From NCBI GenBank assembly GCA_034670065.1, contig JAXMOG010000004.1, positions 186,001 to 250,000 on the forward strand: DNA of 64,000 nucleotides, read 5' to 3'. The notes beneath the pieces were generated by a model, which had not been told where the DNA came from, did no database searches, and worked only from the letters and a program-made list of their open reading frames with translations. Below, one piece after another: positions 1 to 8,124 of the stretch (position 1 is its first letter; each line of letters begins with the position of its first letter). This stretch comes from Mesobacterium_A sp034670065 (GTDB lineage: Bacteria > Pseudomonadota > Alphaproteobacteria > Rhodobacterales > Rhodobacteraceae). A program made the position numbers and the translations under genes.

Positions 1-59
1 AATGTTGGCGCCACAGTTATCGCCATGAGGCCACCCCATTGAGGCAAGCAGAAATTCGT

Positions 60-872
60 TTGAAATCCGCAGTCCAGACCGAAGCCAGCGATACCAAACA
101 GCGCAATCCGGAATTTGTCAGCGCGGTTGCCCGTGCGCTTTCCATGTTGGAGTGCTTCACCTCGGACGAAGCAGTCTGACAGCGTGGTCGCATGACTCTG
201 ACGGATGCCGCGCGTTTGACCACCCTCGGCCGCAGAACTGCGCGTGGTTTGCTATTGACGCTGACCGAACTGAACTATGTGGATACCGACGGCAAAGTCT
301 TATGGCTGACCCCGAAATTGACCAACCTGTCGCGCGGCCTGTTGATGCATCTTGGCGTGGGTACAAGTTCTGCCGCTAATTGGAAAACACTGACGGATCG
401 GCTGGAGGAATCCTCCTCCGTTGGGATTCTTGAGGCGAACAAGATCATCCATATCGAACGTGTAGAGGTGCGGCGCATACTGGATTCACGGATCGTCAAT
501 GGAACCCGCCTGCCCGCCTCGTGCAGTTCTATCGGACGCGTGTTGCTGGCAGCGCTGTCCGACCAAGACCTGCACAAGTGGCTGCAATCTTACGAGTTGA
601 AGAAGATGACAGAACACACGATCACTGATCGCCAAGAGTTCTGGGACAAAATCATGCGCATACGCTAACAAGGCTATGCCGTTATTGATGAAGAACTTGA
701 GATCGGAATTCGCTCAATTGCCGTGCCGATCAAAAGGCCAACCGGCCGGACGATTGCGGCGCTGACCTCTTCGCCCCTGTCCGCCCGTCACACGCCGGAT
801 GATCTGGTGCAGGATTTCCTGCCGGAACTGCTGAAAGCCTCTGTTGAGCTGGCGGAAATGATCGGTTGGTAA
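60..872 (+). pseudogene. IclR-family regulator interrupted by two in-frame stops
   Basis: One reading frame encodes a whole IclR-type regulator (N-terminal winged helix, then effector domain) but carries TGA at 177-179 and TAA at 666-668. Before the first stop it reads NPEFVSAVARALSMLECF, a typical IclR/PcaR beginning. Between the stops lie TDAARLTTLGRRTARGLLL (the HTH) and PASCSSIGRVLLAAL. After the second stop it reads GYAVIDEELEIGIRSIAVP, the conserved effector-domain end, finishing at TAA 870-872. The frame is open to the left edge, so the start is uncertain; a TTG at 60 is possible. The frame never shifts, which suggests two point nonsense changes. IclR proteins of this type usually control aromatic catabolism; any target is unknown. 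Confidence 0.8.
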
Positions 873-1007
873 CGCGCCCAGCAGGGCCGCGTTTGGGGGC
901 GAACAGCCAGGCAAGGGAATCCAGTTAGAACGCGCGCGCTCTGCTTAAAGCATGCGAATTGCTCACATTGGCAGCCGTTTTGGCGCTCACGTTGTCGCGC
1001 GATCAGA

Positions 1008-1877
1008 TCAATACGGTTTGCTGGCCTTGATGCACTTCAACATTGCCTGCACCTTCTCTGTCCGGTGCAAATCCACATGGGTGACAAGCCAGCCATGCAC
1101 GGCCCAATCTTCGTTCGGCGGCAAAACCGCGCGCAGGTTTCCGCGCTTTCGCGCTTCGTGATCACCGATAAAGCCCAATCCGACTCCTGTCGTTATTCCC
1201 TCTGCCATAACCCAAATGTCATCTGACGACAGGGCAATCATGTCCGGGGCAACGTGTTCTTTGATCCATGATGCAAAGGGCAAGCGGCTGTTCGGGAGCC
1301 GTGGCGTTACAAATGTGTGGCCAGCCATATTGTTCAAATCCGTCGGCAATCCATTGCGCGCAATGTAGCTTTCATGCGCATACAGATTGAAGCCAACATC
1401 CCCAAAGCTGCTGACAACATAGTCCGGGTGATCCGGTTTTGCGCCCGCGCGCAAGGCGATATGCGCCTCGCCATACTCTAACCGGGCAAGATCTTCGCTG
1501 GCATCAATTTCCACCGTGCAATTGGGGTTCTCTGCGCGAAATTCCGAAATGGCCTGCATCAGCAATCCGGCAAAAGGGGCAAGGATCGTCAGCTTGATTT
1601 CGCCTTCAATCACTGTCTTCCCGCCCTGGACACGCCCCGCCAGATCATCAATCAACTCTTCTGTTTTCTGCGCCACGCGCAGCACGTCTTGCCCGACCTC
1701 CGTCAGCGCATAGCCGCGTGCGTGACGAATAAAGATCCGGGCTCCGAACTCTTCTTCCAGAATATCGATATGCCGATTGACCGTAGCACGGTGAAACCCA
1801 AGCATGTCAGCCGCCGCGCTGACCGTGCCCAGTTTTGCCACCTGATACGCGGTGCGAAGTTCAGTCCACTTATCCAT
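1008..1877 (-). CDS. LysR-family transcriptional regulator
   Basis: A 289-residue LysR-type activator/repressor. The N-terminal HTH is visible (ELRTAYQVAKLGTVSAAADM, then HRATVNRHIDILEEEFGARI), followed by the periplasmic-binding-protein-like effector domain. I chose the ATG giving MDKWTELRTAY because LysR proteins begin only a few residues before the HTH; an in-frame ATG lies five codons upstream. The gene is divergent from the DoxX/FMN-reductase genes at 1988 onward, and a near-perfect inverted repeat lies between the two. LysR proteins commonly control the divergent neighbour, so this one probably regulates the 2-5 kb genes. The effector is unknown. Confidence 0.9.
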   Translation of the reverse strand: MDKWTELRTAYQVAKLGTVSAAADMLGFHRATVNRHIDILEEEFGARIFIRHARGYALTEVGQDVLRVAQKTEELIDDLAGRVQGGKTVIEGEIKLTILAPFAGLLMQAISEFRAENPNCTVEIDASEDLARLEYGEAHIALRAGAKPDHPDYVVSSFGDVGFNLYAHESYIARNGLPTDLNNMAGHTFVTPRLPNSRLPFASWIKEHVAPDMIALSSDDIWVMAEGITTGVGLGFIGDHEARKRGNLRAVLPPNEDWAVHGWLVTHVDLHRTEKVQAMLKCIKASKPY

Positions 1878-1892
1878 AACGCCTATGTACAC

Positions 1893-1915
1893 TTTTCGCG
1901 CATATAGCGCGGAAA
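1893..1915. promoter_or_regulatory. Inverted repeat, candidate LysR operator
   Basis: TTTTCGCGC, a 5-base spacer ATATA, then GCGCGGAAA: 9-base arms with one mismatch. It sits 16 bases before the LysR start codon and about 73 bases before the DoxX start, where a shared LysR site for autoregulation and divergent control is expected. Binding is inferred only. Confidence 0.5.
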
Positions 1916-1987
1916 GCCGCGCATTGAGAACGAATATACAGCAAGTTATTTAGCATTCAAACACAAACACACCCGAGGGTTTCTTTA

Positions 1988-2332
1988 ATGACTTATCTGT
2001 CTCTTGGACTTCGCGTTCTTCTAACGCTGGCATTCGTCGCCGCTGGTGGCGCTAAGCTCGCAGGCGTCGATATGATGGTCGCTACTTTTGACCAAATCGG
2101 CGTTGGCCAGTGGTTTCGCTACGTGACCGGCATCATCGAAATCGGCGGTGCCATTCTTTTGTGGTTGCCTCGCCGTCAAGCCATTGCCGCCGGTCTGTTG
2201 GGCTGCACCATGGTCGGTGCCGTCTTGTCCCACTTGTTGATCCTTGGACCATCGGCCGTACCCGCCGTTGTTCTGGGCCTGATCTGTGCGGCAGTCATCT
2301 ATCTGCACCGTGACCAAATTTCTGCCTTGTGA
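1988..2332 (+). CDS. DoxX-family membrane protein
   Basis: A 114-residue protein with four hydrophobic segments (about 5-22, 45-62, 66-85 and 88-106), matching the small DoxX/DoxD-like family. The opening LGLRVLLTLAFVAAGGAKLAG is a typical DoxX start, ending in the conserved G(G/S)xKL turn. DoxX proteins are inner-membrane proteins linked to thiol or quinone redox chemistry; the biochemical role is often unclear. It is the first gene of the cluster divergent from the LysR regulator and precedes an NADPH:FMN reductase by about 70 bases, which suggests a redox role alongside the flavoproteins that follow. Confidence 0.8.
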   Translation: MTYLSLGLRVLLTLAFVAAGGAKLAGVDMMVATFDQIGVGQWFRYVTGIIEIGGAILLWLPRRQAIAAGLLGCTMVGAVLSHLLILGPSAVPAVVLGLICAAVIYLHRDQISAL

Positions 2333-2358
2333 CCACCCCCAAGGCCAATTCATCTTAA

Positions 2359-2386
2359 CCTCCCCCTCCTCCTCCTCCTCTTCTTC
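2359..2386 (+). repeat. Pyrimidine-only simple repeat before the FMN reductase
   Basis: A run of 28 C/T bases containing four CTC/CCT triplet units and then TTCTTC. It lies 19 bases before the FMN-reductase start at 2406, where a purine-rich ribosome-binding site would be expected, and no good Shine-Dalgarno sequence is visible. Such tracts are prone to slippage. Confidence 0.7.
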
Positions 2387-2405
2387 ACACTTGACTGGAC
2401 ATGAA

Positions 2406-2987
2406 ATGACTACGCCTACCAAAGTTCTCGTCTTTGCCGGTAGCAACAGCACGCAATCTATCAACAAGCGTCTGGCGGCCCACGCTGCGAACGTGTTTCA
2501 AGACGAAATGACCACGCCCGTTGAGATTGAAATTCTTGATCTCAATGATTTCGAAATGCCGATCTACAGCATGGAACGCCAAGCAGCGGGCTTCCCTCAG
2601 GAAGCACAGGATTTCTATGCCAAAATCGGTGCCGCTGACGCGCTGATCGTTTCTCTTGCAGAGCATAACGGCAGCTACTCGACCGCGTTCAAAAACATCT
2701 TTGACTGGAGCAGCCGCATCAACATGGAAATGTTCCAGAAAAAGCCAATGCTTTTGATGGCAACCTCTCCTGGTCCAGGTGGCGGCCGCAACGTTCACGG
2801 CGCCGCTATGGGTGGATTTCCATTCTTTGGTGCCGAGATTGCATCAAGCTTTTCGTTCGGCCCATTTGGCGAACATTTTGACGACGAAACAGAAAGCTTG
2901 AAGACACCCGAATTGGTGCAAGAGCTTAAAGAAGCCGTTGTCGCGCTTAAGGAAGCCGTTACCACACAAAAGGCAGTGGCGGCCTAA
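2406..2987 (+). CDS. NADPH-dependent FMN reductase (flavodoxin-like fold)
   Basis: A 193-residue protein of the NADPH_dep_FMN_red family, which reduces FMN or quinones with NAD(P)H. It begins TTPTKVLVFAGSNSTQSINK, with the phosphate-binding loop GSxxxxSxN, and has the substrate-side segment SLAEHNGSYSTAFKNIFDW (the P-E/H-Y/N loop of the family), then the GGGRNVHGA glycine-rich stretch near residue 125. I chose the ATG at 2406; an upstream extension would encode an implausible poly-Ser run made by the C/T tract. With the luciferase-like monooxygenase at 3085 it may supply reduced FMN. Confidence 0.85.
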   Translation: MTTPTKVLVFAGSNSTQSINKRLAAHAANVFQDEMTTPVEIEILDLNDFEMPIYSMERQAAGFPQEAQDFYAKIGAADALIVSLAEHNGSYSTAFKNIFDWSSRINMEMFQKKPMLLMATSPGPGGGRNVHGAAMGGFPFFGAEIASSFSFGPFGEHFDDETESLKTPELVQELKEAVVALKEAVTTQKAVAA

Positions 2988-3017
2988 ACCACACTGCCCC
3001 GATTGGGTAAAACTTTG

Positions 3018-3052
3018 CAGGCCCGTTTTCGGATTAGCCGAAGGCGGGCCTG
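3018..3052 (+). terminator. Long stem-loop after the FMN reductase
   Basis: Arms of 15 bases (3018-3032 and 3038-3052) pair with two G:T wobbles around the loop ATTAG. The outer part is CAGGCCCG/CGGGCCTG. There is no U-run, so it may be a Rho-independent-like or RNA-stabilising hairpin between the FMN reductase and the monooxygenase. Confidence 0.55.
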
Positions 3053-3084
3053 TTGCCACGAACAACCAATAGATCGGATTCAAG

Positions 3085-4125
3085 ATGGAAATTGGTATCG
3101 ACAGCTTTGCAGCCTTGATGCCCAAAACGCCAAACGGCCCCCAGGTACCTGCCGCTGACCGGATGGAGGCCCTGCTCGCCGAAGTCGAAACGGCTGATCG
3201 TGTCGGGCTCGATGCCTTTGGGATTGGCGAACACCATCGCTCGGAATTTCTGGATTCTGCACCTGCTGTTATTATTGCAGCTGCCGCCGCGCGCACCAAA
3301 AACATCCGCCTGAACAGCGCGGTAACTGTGCTTAGCGCGGCCGATCCTGTTCGCGTTTTTCAGGACTTCGCAACCATCGACCTGATCTCAAATGGCAGAG
3401 CAGAAATCGTCGCCGGGCGCGGGTCATTCATCGAAGCCTACCCGTTGTTTGGCTTTTCACAGCACGATTACGATGCGCTTTTTGCCGAAAAACTGGAACT
3501 TTTGCTGCAACTTCGTGATCAGACGCATGTCACCTGGAGCGGAAAATTCCGCCCCGCGCTGACAGGTCAGGGCGTTTACCCACGCCCGGTTCAGGCAAAG
3601 TTGCCGATCTGGCTTGGCGTAGGCGGCACCCCGGCGTCCTTTGTGCGCGCGGGCACCTTGGGTCTGCCCTTGATGATTGCGATCATCGGCGGCGGGTTTG
3701 ACCGGTTTCGGCCACTTGTGGATTTGTACTATGAAGCCGGGCGGCGCGCGGGCCACGGCCCTGAAGATCTGAAGGTCGCCATTCACGCAATGGGCTTTGT
3801 GGCCGATACCGACAAAGCCGCGCGTGATGCCTTTTATCCCGGTTGGGAACGCGTGATGAATAATATCGGCCGCGAGCGGGGCTTTCCGCCGGCAAGCCGC
3901 GCGCAGTTTGACGCCATGTGCGGGCCTGACGGCGCTTTCCTGGTCGGAAGCCCGCAAACGGTGCGCGACAAGGTGTTGGCTGCCAATCGGACTATGGGCG
4001 GCATATCCCGCATGACGTTCCAGATGAGTTCGGCCATGCTGGAAACCGACGCCATGCAACGCTCTATCGAGCTTTTGGGAACGCAAGTCGCCCCGGAGAT
4101 CAGAGCGGCGACGCTGCCATCGTAA
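3085..4125 (+). CDS. LLM-class flavin-dependent oxidoreductase
   Basis: A 346-residue luciferase-like monooxygenase, a TIM barrel using reduced FMN or F420. Typical landmarks are EIGIDSFAALM at the start, GLDAFGIGEHH near residue 50 (the family signature with the catalytic-pocket His), LSAADPVRVFQDFATIDLIS, and GRAEIVAGRGSFIEAYPLFG. The later segment QAKLPIWLGVGGTP is also conserved. The upstream FMN reductase could supply FMNH2, making a two-component monooxygenase. The substrate is unknown. The ring-cleaving dioxygenase downstream suggests an aromatic or enol compound. Confidence 0.88.
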   Translation: MEIGIDSFAALMPKTPNGPQVPAADRMEALLAEVETADRVGLDAFGIGEHHRSEFLDSAPAVIIAAAAARTKNIRLNSAVTVLSAADPVRVFQDFATIDLISNGRAEIVAGRGSFIEAYPLFGFSQHDYDALFAEKLELLLQLRDQTHVTWSGKFRPALTGQGVYPRPVQAKLPIWLGVGGTPASFVRAGTLGLPLMIAIIGGGFDRFRPLVDLYYEAGRRAGHGPEDLKVAIHAMGFVADTDKAARDAFYPGWERVMNNIGRERGFPPASRAQFDAMCGPDGAFLVGSPQTVRDKVLAANRTMGGISRMTFQMSSAMLETDAMQRSIELLGTQVAPEIRAATLPS

Positions 4126-4248
4126 ACCTGACACGTGCACAGGCTGGAAATTATCTGGCCTGTGTGTTCAAGTCGGTGGGAACGGAAAACTCATTTGTTC
4201 ATCCTGCCGACAGGTCTATTTGGCAGTTTCCAGCTCAAGGATCAGAAG

Positions 4249-5046
4249 ATGCCCCGGACACTTCCCACGTACTTCATTTCGCATGGCGGTGGCCCTTGGC
4301 CTTGGGTGCCGCAAATGCGCGAGGCGTTTGCGACCCTGGAAGTGTCTCTGAAAGAAATGGTCGCAAACCATGGCGAGAAGCCAAAAGCCATTTTGATGAT
4401 CTCGGGCCATTGGGAAGAAGACACCGTGTCCGTCATGGGCTCTGCCAAGCCCCCGATGCTATATGATTATTATGGCTTCCCGCCAGAAACCTATACGATC
4501 CAATATCCTGCGCCCGGCGCGCCAGCGGTTGCCGAACGCACCCTTGGCCTGCTGGCCCAAGCAGGTATCAAGGCCCGTATTGACCAGAACCGCGGTTTTG
4601 ACCACGGCACGTTTTCGGTGATGGAAGTGATGTTTCCACAGGCGGATGTGCCGCTGTTTCAGGTGTCGATGTTGAAATCCTATGATCCCGCCGATCACAT
4701 TGCCATTGGGCGGGCGCTGGCCCCGTTGCGCGATGAGGGCGTTATGATCATCGGCTCTGGCCTAAGCTTTCATAACTTACCGCTGATGCGGACCGACGGT
4801 GCCGAACCATCCGCCGCGTTCGACGCGTGGTTGTATGACGCCATGATGGCCCCGCCTGAGGTACGCAGACAAGCGATATTAGATTGGGAAACCGCCCCCG
4901 CAGCCCGCATTTGCCACAAGGAAGAAGACCACCTGGTGCCCTTGTTCGTGGCCCTTGGTGCTGCGGAAAACGAAACCGCAACCCGCATCTTTCATGACGT
5001 CGGCGGTCGTGGCGGTATTACAGTGTCCAATTACCGTTTCGGATAG
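4249..5046 (+). CDS. LigB/DODA-family class III extradiol ring-cleavage dioxygenase
   Basis: A 265-residue protein of the 4,5-DOPA dioxygenase (YgiD/DODA) branch of LigB-like enzymes, which use Fe(II) or Zn to cleave catechols. Visible motifs are TYFISHGGGPWPW near residue 10 (metal-ligand His), ILMISGHWEED near 50 (second ligand His), RGFDHGTFSVMEVMFPQADVP near 120 (His ligand and substrate pocket), and MIIGSGLSFHNL near 175. The start at 4249 follows AAGGA with good spacing; a longer frame upstream reads as non-conserved sequence. Gene order suggests it works with the preceding monooxygenase. Confidence 0.85.
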   Translation: MPRTLPTYFISHGGGPWPWVPQMREAFATLEVSLKEMVANHGEKPKAILMISGHWEEDTVSVMGSAKPPMLYDYYGFPPETYTIQYPAPGAPAVAERTLGLLAQAGIKARIDQNRGFDHGTFSVMEVMFPQADVPLFQVSMLKSYDPADHIAIGRALAPLRDEGVMIIGSGLSFHNLPLMRTDGAEPSAAFDAWLYDAMMAPPEVRRQAILDWETAPAARICHKEEDHLVPLFVALGAAENETATRIFHDVGGRGGITVSNYRFG

Positions 5047-5120
5047 TCGGCTTGCGGTTCTTGCGGCCCAATCCCCGTCCAGTATTCCGGCAACCTCGCC
5101 ACGATGACCAACCCTGCCGC

Positions 5121-6053
5121 CTATAGGTTCAAATCCTGAACACCGCTGTCGATATGTGGCGCCCAAAACGCGACGCTTTCCGCGATCTGTGGGATCACTT
5201 CGCGGTCGTTCGGCTCGCGCTCCTTGAATGACAGTTCAAGGCAAATCTCGTTGTCGACCGCCCCGCCCTCTGCCAAGGCCGCAAGCAAGGTCTGTGGCTG
5301 GATGCGCCCCTGAGCATTGAAGGCTTTGGTAAAAGGCCTGTGCCCCCCCTTGTCCATCAAGCTTTGCTTGATGTGGATGATTGGGCTGACCTTTGGCACC
5401 GCCCGCGCCCAGGCATAGGGATCATAATCACTGGCATTCGGGCTGGTGACATCGCCATGGTCGATATCGGCCATCATCTTCATCGGCACGGCCATATTCG
5501 CGGCGCTCAGCCTGTCTTGCAACGCCATACAATTGGCGATGGTTTCGCCAAACTCGCGCCCAATGCTCATCGGTTCCCAGAAGACAAACGATAATCCCGC
5601 GCGTTTGGCATGTTCTGCAACCTCCGCCCAGCAATCGATGGCGATGTTGATCAATGCTTCGCGGCGTGCCGGATCATCAAAGTCCCGATAGGTGAAGATC
5701 GCAAACTGTGTACCGACCGACGATCCGCCCAGATCGGCCGTGATATCGGCAAAAGTCTTGAACCAGTCCACATAGTAACGCCGCACATCCTTGTCCGGGT
5801 GGCCAAAATGGTTCAGCCGCCCGTAGGGGCCTGTCATACCGCTGGTCACGCGGACACCGGTGCGTTGCAGTGCACGCCCCATAGCCTTGGTCAGCCGCGC
5901 AATCACCGGCGCGGGCCAACTGGGATTGATGAATTCATGGGTCAGCTGCAGATCCCGAATGCGCAAATCCCGCGCCACCGTATCAACCAGATCATCCGGT
6001 TCAGCAAAGCGATTGACCAAAGGATTGGTGTTGAGTGAGAGCGTCAAAGACAT
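5121..6053 (-). CDS. EryC-like sugar-phosphate isomerase/epimerase (TIM barrel)
   Basis: A 310-residue member of the xylose-isomerase-like TIM-barrel family. The opening LSLNTNPLVNRFAEPDDLVD and the segments LTHEFINPSWPAPVI and SGMTGPYGRLNHFGHPD resemble, as I recall it, Brucella EryC, which interconverts tetrulose phosphates in erythritol catabolism. Metal-binding acids would come from FVFWEPMSIGRE and MMADIDHGD. It is the last gene of the 14-gene operon and starts two bases after the HAD gene. An epimerase on a ketopentose phosphate is an alternative. Family assignment is firm; the reaction is inferred. Confidence 0.7.
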   Translation of the reverse strand: MSLTLSLNTNPLVNRFAEPDDLVDTVARDLRIRDLQLTHEFINPSWPAPVIARLTKAMGRALQRTGVRVTSGMTGPYGRLNHFGHPDKDVRRYYVDWFKTFADITADLGGSSVGTQFAIFTYRDFDDPARREALINIAIDCWAEVAEHAKRAGLSFVFWEPMSIGREFGETIANCMALQDRLSAANMAVPMKMMADIDHGDVTSPNASDYDPYAWARAVPKVSPIIHIKQSLMDKGGHRPFTKAFNAQGRIQPQTLLAALAEGGAVDNEICLELSFKEREPNDREVIPQIAESVAFWAPHIDSGVQDLNL

Positions 6054-6055
6054 GG

Positions 6056-6889
6056 TCAACTCTCCAAACTGAATTTCGGTATGATGTAATCCGGCATCGC
6101 CGTCGCCAGGCATTGCTCCAGCACTTCAGCATCAGAAAGGTCGGCATGCAATCCGGTGCGCACCAGCGCCGTCGCAAACCCGGCAGTTTGCCCACCAACA
6201 ATATCATGCGCAGGGCTGTCACCGATGCACAGCACCCGGTCACGATCTAACCCGTCCAAGGCCGCATGGGCCACACGATAAATCAAGGGATAGGGCTTAC
6301 CAATCCATTCGACCGATCCGCCAAGCTCTTCATAAAGCTTCGCAATTTCCCCTGCTCCAAACCGCAGCCCCACTGGTGTTAGCATTGTCAAATCCGGGTT
6401 GGTACAAAATGCGGGCACCCCACGTTCCGCTGCCGGGATCAGCCAATCGCGGTATTGCTCCAGCGCGATTTCATCTCCCTTACTACCGGCCAATATCAGC
6501 AGATCAGCCGCCGCAGCGGATGCGACCGGCGTCAGGTCCAACCCCTCGACCGAAGACATATCGCCATCCCGTGCATGCACCCAAACCGCCGAGCCCGGCG
6601 CGATGCCATCGCCAATCCGGCGGCCAATTTCGGTAAAAGCAGCCTCCCCCGAAGACACCACTCCGCGGTAGCTGTTCGCATCAAAACCCAAGCGGGCCAA
6701 TCGGGCCTCATTCGGGGCCGCGCGTTTGCCTGAATTTGACAACAGCACCACGGGCTTTCCCAAGGCGGCCAGTTCAGACAAAGCAGCGGGTGCCCAGGGA
6801 TAGGCCCCACTGCCATCCATCAGCACACCGAACTGATCAATCAAAAACCCGTCAAACTGACTGGTCAATGCGGCCAACTCGGTTCTCAT
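6056..6889 (-). CDS. HAD-IIA family sugar phosphatase-like hydrolase (TIGR01459 type)
   Basis: A 277-residue NagD-like HAD protein. Motif I is FLIDQFGVLMDG: Asp18 is the nucleophile, but the usual second Asp (acid/base) is Phe20, as I recall for the TIGR01459 subgroup, which has an aromatic residue there. Motif II is VVLLSNSGKRA, and motifs III/IV are EWIGKPYPLIY and VLCIGDSPAHDIVGG. It overlaps the FGGY kinase stop by four bases (ATGA). In the operon it could dephosphorylate a sugar phosphate or remove a dead-end phosphate ester. Confidence 0.85.
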   Translation of the reverse strand: MRTELAALTSQFDGFLIDQFGVLMDGSGAYPWAPAALSELAALGKPVVLLSNSGKRAAPNEARLARLGFDANSYRGVVSSGEAAFTEIGRRIGDGIAPGSAVWVHARDGDMSSVEGLDLTPVASAAAADLLILAGSKGDEIALEQYRDWLIPAAERGVPAFCTNPDLTMLTPVGLRFGAGEIAKLYEELGGSVEWIGKPYPLIYRVAHAALDGLDRDRVLCIGDSPAHDIVGGQTAGFATALVRTGLHADLSDAEVLEQCLATAMPDYIIPKFSLES

Positions 6890-8124
6890 GCGCCTGCCTT
6901 TGCCAACAGGGCTGTGCCATAGGCCGCTTCGCCCGACATTGGGTCACGCATTGCCACCGCCAACCGCCGCTCTCTGATCCGGGTCCAGACAGGGTTGGCC
7001 GCCCCGCCACCAACCGAACGGACCGACCGCAACAAAGGCGCGCCAAGCTCTGCAAGCCGCGCATATGCCTGTGCCTCAATCGTGGCGATCCCTTCGAAAA
7101 TAGCCTGCAAATGGGCGCTGTCTGCTACAGGGCGCGGCCCCATCACAGGCGCCAGCACTGGATCATTCACGGGAAACCGCTCTCCCGGCTTGGACAATGG
7201 GTAATAGGACAAACCAGTGTCGGTTTCAGGATCAATCAGTGCCGAATTCGTTTCGATCTCTGCCGCTGAAAACTCCGACAGCAGAACGTTCCCGCCGGTG
7301 TTTGACGCCCCGCCAGCCAACCAAAGCCCCAGCACCTTGTGGCTGTAAATGCCAAACTCCGGTGCGAAAATCGGGTTATCTGACAACAGCTTGATGGTCA
7401 GCGTGCTGCCCAGCGCCGTGACCCCATCACCAGCCTGTGAAGCCCCGGTGGCAAGGAAGGACGCGCAGCCATCCGTGGTTCCGGCCACCACAGCGCAATT
7501 CGGGCTGAGACCAAAATCATTCTGCCCTACCTGTCCCACGGCAGAACCGGGCGGCACCACATCGGGCAGCACTGCAGGGTCGATCACCTGCGCCACCCAA
7601 TCGGGCCATGCGCCAGTCACCGGATCATACCCAGTCTTCAAAGCGTTGTTTTCATCGCTCACCCAGCGGCCGCTGAATTGCCCGGCAATCCAATCGGCCT
7701 GATGAACCACCAAGGCCGGACCAAAGGCCAACAGCTGAACCGCGCGGGCCAAGGCACTGGTCGCCCCTCTGGCGGCAGTGGTTTCGGGGGAGGCCGCCGC
7801 GATCCGAGCCAACAAGTCGGCATCGCGGCACACGTCATTATACATCAACCCTTCGGCCAAGGGCTGCCCCAGGGCATCGATCGGCAGCATGGTCCCAGAT
7901 GTGCCATCCACTGCCAATGCCACCACATCCGACGGCTGAATATTTGCCAATGCAGCCTTTACAGCATGCTCCGTGGCCGCCCACCAAACCGCCGGATTGC
8001 GCACACCACCCGGATGATCGGCCAGTGCGGATTTGCCCGTTCCGTGCTCGTGTCCATCGGCATCTATCACCATGGCGCGCGCACCAGAGGTGCCCAAATC
8101 AATGCCCAGATAAAGATCAGGCAT
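6886..8124 (-). CDS. Short FGGY-family carbohydrate kinase (D-ribulose-kinase-like)
   Basis: A 412-residue ASKHA-fold sugar kinase, shorter than the usual 490-530 residues. It resembles the xylulose kinase-1/D-ribulose kinase branch. The ATP phosphate-binding loop is YLGIDLGTSGARAMVID; the second half carries ALAVDGTSGTMLPID, VVAGTTDGCASFLATGA and SVGGGAANPVW (adenosine motif). The first eight bases of the gene overlap the end of the aldolase gene. It is the second FGGY kinase of the operon, so the pathway either phosphorylates two different polyols/ketoses or one kinase serves a side branch. Confidence 0.85.
   Translation of the reverse strand: MPDLYLGIDLGTSGARAMVIDADGHEHGTGKSALADHPGGVRNPAVWWAATEHAVKAALANIQPSDVVALAVDGTSGTMLPIDALGQPLAEGLMYNDVCRDADLLARIAAASPETTAARGATSALARAVQLLAFGPALVVHQADWIAGQFSGRWVSDENNALKTGYDPVTGAWPDWVAQVIDPAVLPDVVPPGSAVGQVGQNDFGLSPNCAVVAGTTDGCASFLATGASQAGDGVTALGSTLTIKLLSDNPIFAPEFGIYSHKVLGLWLAGGASNTGGNVLLSEFSAAEIETNSALIDPETDTGLSYYPLSKPGERFPVNDPVLAPVMGPRPVADSAHLQAIFEGIATIEAQAYARLAELGAPLLRSVRSVGGGAANPVWTRIRERRLAVAMRDPMSGEAAYGTALLAKAGA

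Noticed and set aside
2021..2467. Minus-strand open frame over DoxX and the C/T tract
   Set aside because: It has a poly-Glu run from the C/T repeat and lies opposite DoxX and the start of the FMN reductase.
5610..6038. Plus-strand open frame opposite the EryC-like gene
   Set aside because: Antisense shadow without motifs; the minus-strand frame is conserved and in an operon.
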